A stretch of DNA of 33,771 bases, taken from the NCBI GenBank assembly GCA_001515205.2, contig LQMQ01000065.1, positions 1 through 33,771 on the forward strand. Reading direction: 5' to 3'. A model generated the notes under the pieces. It saw only the letters and a program-made list of their open reading frames with translations. It did not search any database and was not told where the DNA came from. A program made the translations under genes and the position numbers. How positions within the stretch are numbered: the stretch's first letter is position 1; each line of letters begins with the position of its first letter. The stretch is from Candidatus Hadarchaeum yellowstonense. GTDB lineage: Archaea; Hadarchaeota; Hadarchaeia; Hadarchaeales; Hadarchaeaceae. This document shows, in pieces, positions 23,828-30,838 of the stretch.

Positions 23828-25068
23828 GAAGCCGAGTACTCGATCTGCTCCTTGGTCGGCCTCTCAATTTTGATTCCCATGGAGCGCAACTTCAGCTCGG
23901 CAACCATTCGATCAATCTCCGGCGGCACCTCGTAGACCCCCGGCGCCAGGTTCCTGCCCACCCGAACCAGGTGAACCACGCTCAGCGCCTGAAGGGCAAA
24001 GCTCATGTCCATGATCTCCATCGGGTGCCCGAGCGAGCGCTTCCCCGCCAGGTTAACCAGCCTTCCCTCCGCCAGAAGGTAAACCCTGCGCCCGTTCTTC
24101 AGCCGGAACTCCTGAACATCGTCCACGATCTCTCTCCTGCTCACGGCCAAGCGGTTGAGCCCCTCGAGATCAATTTCAACGTTAAAGTGCCCCGAGTTGC
24201 ACAAAATCGCGCCGTCTTTCATCAGGCGAATGTGCTCCGCCCGGATGACCTTGAAGCTACCCGTGGTGGTGATGAAAAGCTCGCCCCACCTCGCCGCCTC
24301 GCTCATCGAGGCCACCATGAACCCATCCATCGCTGCCTCCAGCGCCTTTATCGGGTCGGTTTCGACAACCGTGACCACCGCCCCCAAGCCCTTGGCCCGG
24401 GAGGCGATCCCCCTGCCGACGAAGCCGTAGCCCACCACGACCAGCCTCTTTCCCGCGATGAGGGTGTTTGTCATCCCGGTGATGGCCTGGAAGGTAGACT
24501 CCGCGGTGCCAAACCTGTTATCGAAAAATCTCTTGGAGGGACTATCGTTGACCGCAATTACCGGAAAACTCAGGGCCCCCTCTTTCTCCATGGCCCGCAG
24601 GCGATTGACTCCGGTCGTCGTCTCCTCAGAAGCGCCGATTATTGTGCTCAGCAGCTCCCGGCGCTGGGTGTGCACGGCCGTGATCAGGTCGGCCCCATCA
24701 TCGATCAGGATCTGGGGCTTGGTCTCCAGCACCGCGTTCAGGTTGGAGTAATAATCCTTGGTGCTCTCACCGCGCCAGGCGTAGACGTGAACGCCTTCCT
24801 TGGCCAAGGCCGCCGCCACCTCATCGCGGGTGGAAAGGGGGTTGCAGCTGGTTATCGCCACCCTGGCTCCTCCGGCCACCAGAGTCCTCACCAGCACTCC
24901 GGTCTTGGCCTCGGTGTGCAGGGCGGCCCCAACGGTGACCCCCCGGAGTGGTTTTGTTTCCGCCAGCTCGCGGCGAATCTCGGCCAGGACGGGCATATGC
25001 CGCTCCGCCCATTCCATCATCCGCTTGCCCTGAGCTGCAAGCCTGATGTCCTTCACCTTATAATTCAC
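23809..25068 (-). CDS. ahcY: Adenosylhomocysteinase / probable S-inosylhomocysteine hydrolase
   Basis: A 419-residue NAD-dependent hydrolase of the SAHH family. The NAD loop GYGFVGRG (213-220), catalytic Lys179 and Asp183 in NDSPSKRFFDN, Asp124 and Glu149 are intact. The base-recognition segment reads HTEAKTGVL, so Lys55 stands where human SAHH has Glu59, which contacts the adenine amino group. The C-terminal Lys/Tyr tail of human-type enzymes is absent. Both features fit the archaeal/thermophile branch, of which the Methanocaldococcus member uses S-inosylhomocysteine. The GTG start lies in a GTGA overlap with the upstream deaminase gene and follows GGTGAGG, so the two are co-translated. Confidence 0.93.
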   Translation of the reverse strand: MNYKVKDIRLAAQGKRMMEWAERHMPVLAEIRRELAETKPLRGVTVGAALHTEAKTGVLVRTLVAGGARVAITSCNPLSTRDEVAAALAKEGVHVYAWRGESTKDYYSNLNAVLETKPQILIDDGADLITAVHTQRRELLSTIIGASEETTTGVNRLRAMEKEGALSFPVIAVNDSPSKRFFDNRFGTAESTFQAITGMTNTLIAGKRLVVVGYGFVGRGIASRAKGLGAVVTVVETDPIKALEAAMDGFMVASMSEAARWGELFITTTGSFKVIRAEHIRLMKDGAILCNSGHFNVEIDLEGLNRLAVSRREIVDDVQEFRLKNGRRVYLLAEGRLVNLAGKRSLGHPMEIMDMSFALQALSVVHLVRVGRNLAPGVYEVPPEIDRMVAELKLRSMGIKIERPTKEQIEYSASWTFGT

Positions 25069-26372
25069 TTTTCCTCACCCAGTCGAGAGACCAGATCATC
25101 AGAAGTTCTTTGCGCCAGCTCTAAAACCTTCTCTTCGTCGAGAGTGAGCACCTCGCCGCCTTCCAGCAATATCTTCCCATCAACGATGACCGTGTCAACG
25201 TCACTGCCGGTGGCGCTGTAGATGAGGTGGGAGACCACGTCGTGCAGAGGGGAAAGGTGCGGCTTTTTCAGGTCCACCAGGATCAGGTCAGCCTTCTTCC
25301 CCACCTCGATCGACCCCAGCTCATCTTCCAGGCCCAGGGCCGCGGCGCCGTTCCTCGTTGCCATCTCCAGGGCCTTCATCGCCGGAAGGGCCGTGGGATC
25401 ACGATTGCGGAGCTTGGCCAGAAGCGACGCCAGCTTCATCTCCTTGAACAGGTCGAGGGAGTTGTTGGAAGCGGCCCCATCCGTCCCCAGGGCGACCGGA
25501 ACACCTGCCTGGAGCATCTCGACCACCGGGGCGATGCCGGACCCCATCTTCAGATTGCTCGTGGGATTGTGAACCGGCTTGACTCCCCTTCTCTGAATGA
25601 TCCCGACCTCCCTCTTCGTGACCCAGACACAGTGGGCGGCTAAGACCTCCGGCCCCAAAAACCCTATTGAATCCAGATATTCCACGGGTCGCTTACCATA
25701 TCTTCTGATTGTCTGCTTCACCTCAGCGCTGCTCTCGGAAACGTGAATGTGAATGCCCACCCCGAACTTAGCCGCCAGCTCCTTCACCTTCAACAAACAC
25801 TCCGTGGAACAGGTGTAAGGCGCGTGCGGGCCGAACATGGTCAAGATCCTGCCCCCGGCTTTTCCGTGAAAGGACCTGACAAAGCTCTGGCCGATTCTTA
25901 TCTCCTCCCTCATCTTTTGCTCATCATCCCGATCTATCATTCCGTAAGAAAGAACACCCCTGAGGCCGGCCTTCGCCACGGCCCGGGCAACCTGATCCAT
26001 GTGGAAATAATTATCAGCAAAGCAGGTGGTGCCTGACTTTATCAGCTCCAGCGCTCCCAGCAGCGCCCCGGCATAACAGTCGCGCGGGCCCATTTTCTTT
26101 TCCATCGGCCAGATCCTGTCCGAGAGCCATTTATCCAGCGGCATGTCGTCGGCGAAGCCGCGGAGCAGAACCATAGGGAGATGGGTGTGGCAGTTGATCA
26201 GGCCGGGCAGGACGGCCTTCCCGCGGGCATCGATCACCCTCTCTGCCCTCTCCCTGACCTCACCGACCGCCACAATCCTGTTGCCCTCTATCGCCACCGA
26301 GCCCTTCTCGATCACCTGGCGGCCGGGATTCATCGTGACCAGGAGGCCGCCCCTGACCAAGAGATCAGCCAA
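25065..26372 (-). CDS. dadD: SAH/MTA/5'-deoxyadenosine deaminase (amidohydrolase, DadD-like)
   Basis: A 435-residue TIM-barrel amidohydrolase that deaminates adenosine-containing nucleosides at C6. Metal and catalytic motifs are NCHTHL (His62, His64), GPHAPYTCS (His183), HIHVSES (His210, Glu213), AHCVW (His247) and LGTDGAASNNSLD (Asp298). These are characteristic of the MTA/SAH deaminase group. Upstream and downstream it is coupled to a DJ-1 gene (8-base gap) and to the SAH hydrolase (4-base overlap). Together with the Lys55 variant hydrolase this suggests SAH to S-inosylhomocysteine to homocysteine plus inosine. The start is TTG, with GGTGA 4 bases upstream. Guanine or aminodeoxyfutalosine deaminase is a less likely reading. 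Confidence 0.92.
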   Translation of the reverse strand: MADLLVRGGLLVTMNPGRQVIEKGSVAIEGNRIVAVGEVRERAERVIDARGKAVLPGLINCHTHLPMVLLRGFADDMPLDKWLSDRIWPMEKKMGPRDCYAGALLGALELIKSGTTCFADNYFHMDQVARAVAKAGLRGVLSYGMIDRDDEQKMREEIRIGQSFVRSFHGKAGGRILTMFGPHAPYTCSTECLLKVKELAAKFGVGIHIHVSESSAEVKQTIRRYGKRPVEYLDSIGFLGPEVLAAHCVWVTKREVGIIQRRGVKPVHNPTSNLKMGSGIAPVVEMLQAGVPVALGTDGAASNNSLDLFKEMKLASLLAKLRNRDPTALPAMKALEMATRNGAAALGLEDELGSIEVGKKADLILVDLKKPHLSPLHDVVSHLIYSATGSDVDTVIVDGKILLEGGEVLTLDEEKVLELAQRTSDDLVSRLGEEK

Positions 26373-26380
26373 TATTTCAC

Positions 26381-26908
26381 CTAGCCCCTGAGCGCCTTCG
26401 CGATGGCGCGCCCGAACTCGCGGGCCGCGGTTGGTCCATTCGCGGTGATCACGTTGCCGTCGACCACCACCGGCTTATCCTGGTAGATGGCTCCTCCGCT
26501 CTCAATCATCTCCACGTAATCTCCGGGGAACACTGTTGCACGCTTGCCCTTGAGCACACCCGCGTTGGCCAGGATCACCGGCGCGATGCAGATGGCGCCG
26601 ACCTTTTTGCCCTTCTTGAAGGCCTCGCTGGCGATGGCGAGAGCCCGCCTGTCCTTAAAGTAAACTGCCGCGCCCGATCCGCCGACAAAGACAACACCGT
26701 CGTAATCGTCAACCCTGACCTGATCGAGTGTTATCTCCGGGCTCACCCTAGCACCGAGCATTCCCCGCGCCTCGGCCTTCTTGGCGCTAGCCACCGTGGT
26801 CGTCACCCCGGCGCGCTCCAGCTCCTCCTTGGTGTGGAAAAGCTCCTCGTCCCTGAAGTTCTCAGGAGCTATGATCAACAGCACCTTTCCCGCCAGAGAG
26901 ATCACCAA
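26381..26908 (-). CDS. DJ-1/PfpI-family protein
   Basis: A 175-residue DJ-1/PfpI fold protein. The nucleophile Cys107 lies in the elbow AICIAP, and the supporting Glu16 lies in APENFRDEE. PfpI-type proteases have a His directly after the cysteine; here it is Ile, so a peptidase triad of that kind is not formed. Reported activities in the family include chaperone, glyoxalase and contested deglycase roles; I cannot choose among them. It heads the operon with dadD, ahcY and the chorismate enzyme. A TATA-like element at 26928-26936 places transcription start at about 26906, so translation from TTG 26908 or GTG 26905 would be essentially leaderless. Confidence 0.9.
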   Translation of the reverse strand: MVISLAGKVLLIIAPENFRDEELFHTKEELERAGVTTTVASAKKAEARGMLGARVSPEITLDQVRVDDYDGVVFVGGSGAAVYFKDRRALAIASEAFKKGKKVGAICIAPVILANAGVLKGKRATVFPGDYVEMIESGGAIYQDKPVVVDGNVITANGPTAAREFGRAIAKALRG

Positions 26909-26927
26909 AATAGCTTGGTCCGGAAGC

Positions 26928-26936
26928 TAAAAATAA
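26928..26936 (-). promoter_or_regulatory. TATA box of the DJ-1/dadD/ahcY/chorismate-enzyme operon
   Basis: TTATTTTTA on the minus strand, centred about 26 bases from the DJ-1 start, predicting a leaderless operon message. Confidence 0.45.
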
Positions 26937-27060
26937 CTGCCGACTCCTCAGGAGCAACAGAATTTCCGCCGCGCCTGAACCAGGGAAAAGGGGTTAACGG
27001 CGCCCCAAGGAACCGATCATAATTGGTGATGGCGGCGGGGGCAAAATCATCCTACCCTCT

Positions 27061-27070
27061 AAAATTTAAA
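27061..27070 (+). promoter_or_regulatory. TATA box of the MetRS gene
   Basis: AAAATTTAAA, centred 37 bases before the ATG, with GGGTGG just ahead of the start codon. The rest of 26909-27101 shows no gene. Confidence 0.45.
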
Positions 27071-27101
27071 CCAGTCCCGACCAAATGAGAAGGGTGGGAA
27101 A

Positions 27102-28910
27102 ATGGGCAAATTTTACATCACCACGCCGATCTACTACATCAACTCGGTGCCGCACATCGGTCACGCTTACACCACCGTGATAGCCGACGCCCTCGCCCGC
27201 TGGCACCGGCTACGCGGTGATGACGTCTTCTTCCTCACCGGCCTGGATGAGAATTCGGCGAAAACTCTGGAGGCCGCGAAGGAAAGGGGCTTCAAGGACA
27301 TCCAGGCCTACGCCGACTCCATGGCAAACCTGTGGCTGAGCACCTGGAGGTTGCTGGAGATCAGCAACGATGATTTCATCCGGACCACCCAAGAGAGACA
27401 CCGAAAAAATGTGATCGAGCTTTTCGAGCGCATCAGGTCAAAGGGGGACATCTATAAGGGAACTTATGAGGGGCTATACTGCGAGGGCTGCGAGGCCTAC
27501 TACACTGAGGCCGACCTCATCGACGGAAAGTGCCCCCTGCACCTGACCAGGCCGAAATGGCTCAAGGAGGAAAATTACTTCTTCAGGCTGTCAAAGTATG
27601 CCGACGCCCTGCTGAAGCACATCGAGGAGAACCCCGACTTCATCCAGCCAGAGGCCCGAAGGAATGAGGTCGTCAACTTCATCAAACAGGGGCTGAAGGA
27701 CATCAGCGTCACCCGGCAGAACCAGCAGTGGGGGATCGACGTCCCGGGAGAGCCGGGGCAGAAGATCTGGGTGTGGTTCGATGCCCTGATCAATTACCTG
27801 CTGCCGAAAAAATACTGGCCGGCTGATGTCCACATCATCGCGAAGGACATCATCAGGTTCCACTGCATCATCTGGCCCAGCATGCTCCTCTCCGCGGGAC
27901 TGGAGCTACCCAAGAGAATTTTCGCCCACGGCTTTCTCACCGTTGAAGGGCAGAAGATCAGCAAGTCGCTGGGCAACGTCATTGACCCGGCCTACCTGGT
28001 GGAGAAGTATTCAGCTGATGTCGTCAGATATTTTCTGATCCGCGAGGTTTCCTTTGGCCAGGATGGAAACTTTTCCGAGGCCAGCTTGGAGGCCAGGCTG
28101 AACGACGAACTGGCCGACATCCTCGGCAACTTCGTCCACCGCGTGCTCACCTTCATTCGCGACCGCTTCAACTCCAGAGTTCCCGAGGGAAAGGTTGACC
28201 GGAAGCTGGAGGAGGAGATCCTGCAGCGGGTGGAAAAAATAGAAAGGCTGCTGCTGGAGCTGAAGGTCTCCCAAGCTCTCGATGAAATCATGGCAATCGC
28301 CCGGCGGGGAAACGAGTACTTCCAGTCCTGTAAGCCCTGGGAGGCGATAAAGAAGGAAAAGGAAAAGGCCGCCGACTGTATTCTCTCCTGCGTCAATCTG
28401 GTGAAAATCCTGTGCGTGAGCCTCACCCCATTCATGCCCGAGGCCGCCGCCAAGCTGGCCAAGCAGCTCGCCATCGAGGTTAAGCACTGGAACCAGGCAA
28501 AAGCCTTCGACATCAGGCCAGGCCACGTTATTGGAGAGCCCGTGGCGCTGTTTGCCAAGCTGAAAAAAGCGGAGGGGCCAAAGGAGAAGCTGATCTCCAT
28601 TGAGGAGTTCGGAAAGCTCGACATCAGGATCGGCAGGGTGCTTGCGGCTGAGCGGGTGCCGAAGTCAAAAAAATTGCTCAAGCTGGAAGTGGACCTCGGC
28701 AGGGAGAAGAGGACGCTCGTAGCTGGAATAGCGGAAAAATATGCGCCTGAGGATCTGGTTGGAAAAAATATCGTCGTTTTGGCAAACCTTGAGCCCGCCA
28801 AGCTAATGGGGGTAACCTCTGAGGGAATGCTCTTGGCCGCCGAGGACGAGGCGGGAGTCTCAATTCTGGTGACCGATCGACCGGTCAAGCCGGGCTCAAA
28901 GGTGAGATAG
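27102..28910 (+). CDS. metG: Methionyl-tRNA synthetase, bacterial-type, with fused C-terminal tRNA-binding domain
   Basis: A 602-residue class Ia synthetase. The N-terminus reads TTPIYYINSVPHIGHAYTT, with HIGH at 18-21, then FFLTGLDENSAKT; KISKS is at 285-289. A single zinc knuckle, CxxC (127, 130) plus CxxH (144, 147), is inserted in the connective domain. These are traits of the Bacillus/Thermus-like bacterial MetRS group; typical archaeal MetRS begins with a TSALPYANG-type motif and has two knuckles. From about residue 498 an EMAP-II/Trbp111 OB-fold tRNA-binding domain is fused (EEFGKLDIRIGRVL). TGLDEN replaces the more common TGTDEH. The PHP gene follows with no gap. Confidence 0.95.
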   Translation: MGKFYITTPIYYINSVPHIGHAYTTVIADALARWHRLRGDDVFFLTGLDENSAKTLEAAKERGFKDIQAYADSMANLWLSTWRLLEISNDDFIRTTQERHRKNVIELFERIRSKGDIYKGTYEGLYCEGCEAYYTEADLIDGKCPLHLTRPKWLKEENYFFRLSKYADALLKHIEENPDFIQPEARRNEVVNFIKQGLKDISVTRQNQQWGIDVPGEPGQKIWVWFDALINYLLPKKYWPADVHIIAKDIIRFHCIIWPSMLLSAGLELPKRIFAHGFLTVEGQKISKSLGNVIDPAYLVEKYSADVVRYFLIREVSFGQDGNFSEASLEARLNDELADILGNFVHRVLTFIRDRFNSRVPEGKVDRKLEEEILQRVEKIERLLLELKVSQALDEIMAIARRGNEYFQSCKPWEAIKKEKEKAADCILSCVNLVKILCVSLTPFMPEAAAKLAKQLAIEVKHWNQAKAFDIRPGHVIGEPVALFAKLKKAEGPKEKLISIEEFGKLDIRIGRVLAAERVPKSKKLLKLEVDLGREKRTLVAGIAEKYAPEDLVGKNIVVLANLEPAKLMGVTSEGMLLAAEDEAGVSILVTDRPVKPGSKVR

Positions 28911-29546
28911 TTGCTGCGGCTTGACCTCCACGTGCACACCAATCACTCCTACGATTGCCGTTGTTCCGTCGAGAGAGCCGTCGAAGTCGCCAGAGCCAAG
29001 GGGTTGAACGGAATAGCGATAACCGACCATGACAGCATCTCCGGGCATCAGGACGCCAAAAAAATAAGAGACGATGAATTCATCATCATCCCCGGCGTGG
29101 AGATCTCCAGCGCTCACGGCCACATCCTCGGCCTCGGAATCAGCGAGCCGATCCCGAGGGCGCTGCCCGCAGCTGAGACAGTTGACCTGATCAGAAGCCA
29201 AGGCGGCATAGCCGTTGCCGCCCACCCCTTCGCGCCGGGAAGGCGGGTGGGGCTGGTCTATCAAGCGAGCTTCGATGCCATTGAGGGGCTGAACTCCAGG
29301 GCCATCCTTTTGAGCAATCCATTGGCGCAGAGATTTGCTAAAAAGAATGGCCTGCCCATGGTTGCCGGTTCCGATGCCCACCGGTGTGAGGACGTCGGCA
29401 TGGCTTACACCTTGCTGGACTGTGAGCCAAACCTTGACTCAGCGCTGAAAACAATAAAAAGGGGAGGGACATCGATCGCGGGTCGGACCCTCCCCCTCCT
29501 GAGCTTCCTGTGGAGGGTTCTCCAGAAGGCCCTCCACGGGAGATGA
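28911..29546 (+). CDS. PHP-domain metal-dependent phosphoesterase
   Basis: A 211-residue PHP-fold protein. Metal ligands are seen in order: DLHVHTNHSYD (His7, His9), ITDHDS (Asp39, His40), Glu64, His71, AAHPF (His105) and GSDAH (Asp155, His157). Stand-alone PHP proteins include histidinol phosphatases and oligonucleotide or cyclic phosphodiesterases; this one is too general to assign. The TTG start directly follows the metG stop, and GGTGAG in the end of metG serves as the ribosome site, so the two are co-transcribed. A strong stem-loop follows at 29552-29586. Confidence 0.9.
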   Translation: MLRLDLHVHTNHSYDCRCSVERAVEVARAKGLNGIAITDHDSISGHQDAKKIRDDEFIIIPGVEISSAHGHILGLGISEPIPRALPAAETVDLIRSQGGIAVAAHPFAPGRRVGLVYQASFDAIEGLNSRAILLSNPLAQRFAKKNGLPMVAGSDAHRCEDVGMAYTLLDCEPNLDSALKTIKRGGTSIAGRTLPLLSFLWRVLQKALHGR

Positions 29547-29551
29547 GCGCT

Positions 29552-29586
29552 AGGCGGGAGGACATTCCAAAGGAGGCCTCCCGCCT
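29552..29586. terminator. 10-bp GC-rich stem-loop terminator
   Basis: AGGCGGGAGG (29552-29561) and CCTCCCGCCT (29577-29586) form a perfect 10-bp stem with a 15-base loop, 5 bases past the PHP stop and between convergent genes. It is the strongest hairpin in the window. Confidence 0.65.
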
Positions 29587-29635
29587 TCACCCTTTTGGAG
29601 GCTGGACTGACCGAGGAGGTAGGGTGACCGTGATC

Positions 29636-29821
29636 TCATTTCTCTTTAGCATACTCCATGAGACTCTTCGCCTTTTCGAGGTAGGTCATGGTCCAATCGT
29701 GGACCATCTTGCGGATTACCTCGCTGCGATTCGTCCCATATCCCGACTTTATCAAATCATCGATGATCTTGAGGTAGATGCCGTCGACGAAGACCCGAAC
29801 CTCTCCCTTCTTATCAACCAT
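29636..29821 (-). CDS. Small ribbon-helix-helix DNA-binding protein
   Basis: A 61-residue protein. A strand EVRVFVDGIYLKIIDDLIKSG followed by the turn GYGTNRSEVIRKMVHDW is the classic CopG/Arc ribbon-helix-helix, which binds DNA as a dimer. A short helical tail follows. No toxin gene is adjacent, so it is more likely a stand-alone regulator than an antitoxin; its target is unknown. The ATG follows GAGGGGG. The nearest good TATA element is about 175 bases upstream (29992-29999), implying a long leader unless another promoter is used. Confidence 0.85.
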   Translation of the reverse strand: MVDKKGEVRVFVDGIYLKIIDDLIKSGYGTNRSEVIRKMVHDWTMTYLEKAKSLMEYAKEK

Positions 29822-30250
29822 CCCGAAGCCCCCTCACTAATGGCCCGGAAGAGGTGGCTTGGACACAAGGCCCGGCTGGCGGCTGCACTGAGCCAGAGGG
29901 AACTGTCCCCGCCAAAACCAAGCCCTTGTTTTTCAACATCCACCTGCCTCCCATTCACCATCCAGCTACAATCCAGTTATATGGCAGTTAGTATTTAAAG
30001 GTTTTGTCAATTTATTTTGCTTTCTACATGCTTCAGTTAAAACACAATTGATGACGCTCGACCTCCGCGTTAGCTTGAGCTCGATTCAGGTGGCAAATTT
30101 CCCGTGCGGCCAGTCTTAAACTGCTGGCTCTTCAATTGGGATCTCCAGACCGTTTCTTGACGTGGTGGTTTTGTGCCAGCATTACAACGACACGACTTAA
30201 AATAACAGACGACAAACAATATCAGAAAATGGTTTCAAAGGTGGGGTGAA
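29822..30250. promoter_or_regulatory. 429-base divergent intergenic region with two TATA elements
   Basis: No gene is recognised. On the minus strand TTTAAATA (29992-29999) would start a leader of about 150 bases to the ribbon-helix-helix gene; that leader is GC-rich and could fold. On the plus strand TTAAAATAA (30197-30205) serves the flavoprotein gene, whose ATG at 30251 follows GGGGTGA. Between them, 30001-30190 is AT-richer. GCCAGT and ACTGCTGGC near 30109-30128 can form a short hairpin, but no tRNA or guide RNA pattern was found. Confidence 0.4.
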
Positions 30251-30823
30251 ATGGTCAAGATCTTGGGAATAGTCGGGAGCCCCAGAGTGGGCGGAAACAC
30301 CGAACTTCTCGTCACTGAGGCACTGAAGGCCGCAGCAGCCGAGGGCGCCGAAACCGAGCTGCTGAGGCTGGCCGAAAGGGAGATAAAGCCGTGCGATGGC
30401 TGCCGCTCCTGCAGAAAAACGGGGGAGTGCCGAATCGATGATGATTTCAAGCCGGTTTTCGAAAAGATGGTGCAGGCGGACGGAATAATCCTCGCCTCGC
30501 CGGTTTACTTCAGCTCCGCAACCCCGCAGATAAAGGCCCTGATCGACAGGGCGGGATACCTCTCCATCGCTAGGGGTAGGGTGTTTGAAAACAAGGTGGG
30601 CGGCCCCCTCGTCGTCGCCAGGAGGGCAGGACAGAACTTCACCCTGGCCGAGCTACTGTTCTTCTTCCTTCACCAGGGCATGATCGTTCCGGGTTCAACT
30701 TACTGGAACGTGGCCTTCGGACGGGAACCGGGAGAGGTGCTCGGGGACGAAGAAGGGATGCAGACGGTGAGAAACTTTGGCAAGAGGATGGTCTGGATCA
30801 TCAAAAGGATAAAGGGACTCTGA
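30251..30823 (+). CDS. Iron-sulfur flavoprotein (NADPH-dependent FMN reductase family)
   Basis: A 190-residue flavodoxin-like protein. The FMN loop GSPRVGGNTELL (9-20) is followed by a compact cysteine motif C-x2-C-x2-C-x5-C (Cys48, 51, 54, 60), the [4Fe-4S] motif of the Isf family first known from methanogens, and by ASPVYFSSATPQIKALIDR. Such proteins move electrons from ferredoxin and can reduce oxygen species. The donor and acceptor here are unknown. The ATG follows GGGGTGA, and a TATA element lies at 30197-30205. It converges with the adenine deaminase-like gene, with only 15 bases between stops. Confidence 0.92.
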   Translation: MVKILGIVGSPRVGGNTELLVTEALKAAAAEGAETELLRLAEREIKPCDGCRSCRKTGECRIDDDFKPVFEKMVQADGIILASPVYFSSATPQIKALIDRAGYLSIARGRVFENKVGGPLVVARRAGQNFTLAELLFFFLHQGMIVPGSTYWNVAFGREPGEVLGDEEGMQTVRNFGKRMVWIIKRIKGL

Positions 30824-30838
30824 AGTCCCCTGCCCACC

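Noticed and set aside
23971-25221. 416-codon plus-strand open frame over ahcY
   Set aside because: Antisense shadow of a conserved enzyme; no domain and no ribosome site.
26944-26956. CTCCTCAGGAG palindrome upstream of DJ-1
   Set aside because: A single short near-palindrome upstream of the promoter; expected by chance in this composition.
27992-28942. 316-codon minus-strand open frame over metG
   Set aside because: Ser/Phe-rich antisense translation of MetRS; no motif.
29752-29961. 69-codon minus-strand frame overlapping the ribbon-helix-helix gene
   Set aside because: Out of frame with the real gene, Ser-rich tail and no recognisable fold; low support.
30045-30110. C/D-box guide RNA with TGATGA
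   Set aside because: No CTGA D box at the right distance and no second C'/D' pair.
30095-30165. tRNA-like arrangement with a hairpin and TTCAATT
   Set aside because: The putative T-arm does not pair, and there is no acceptor stem or D-arm.
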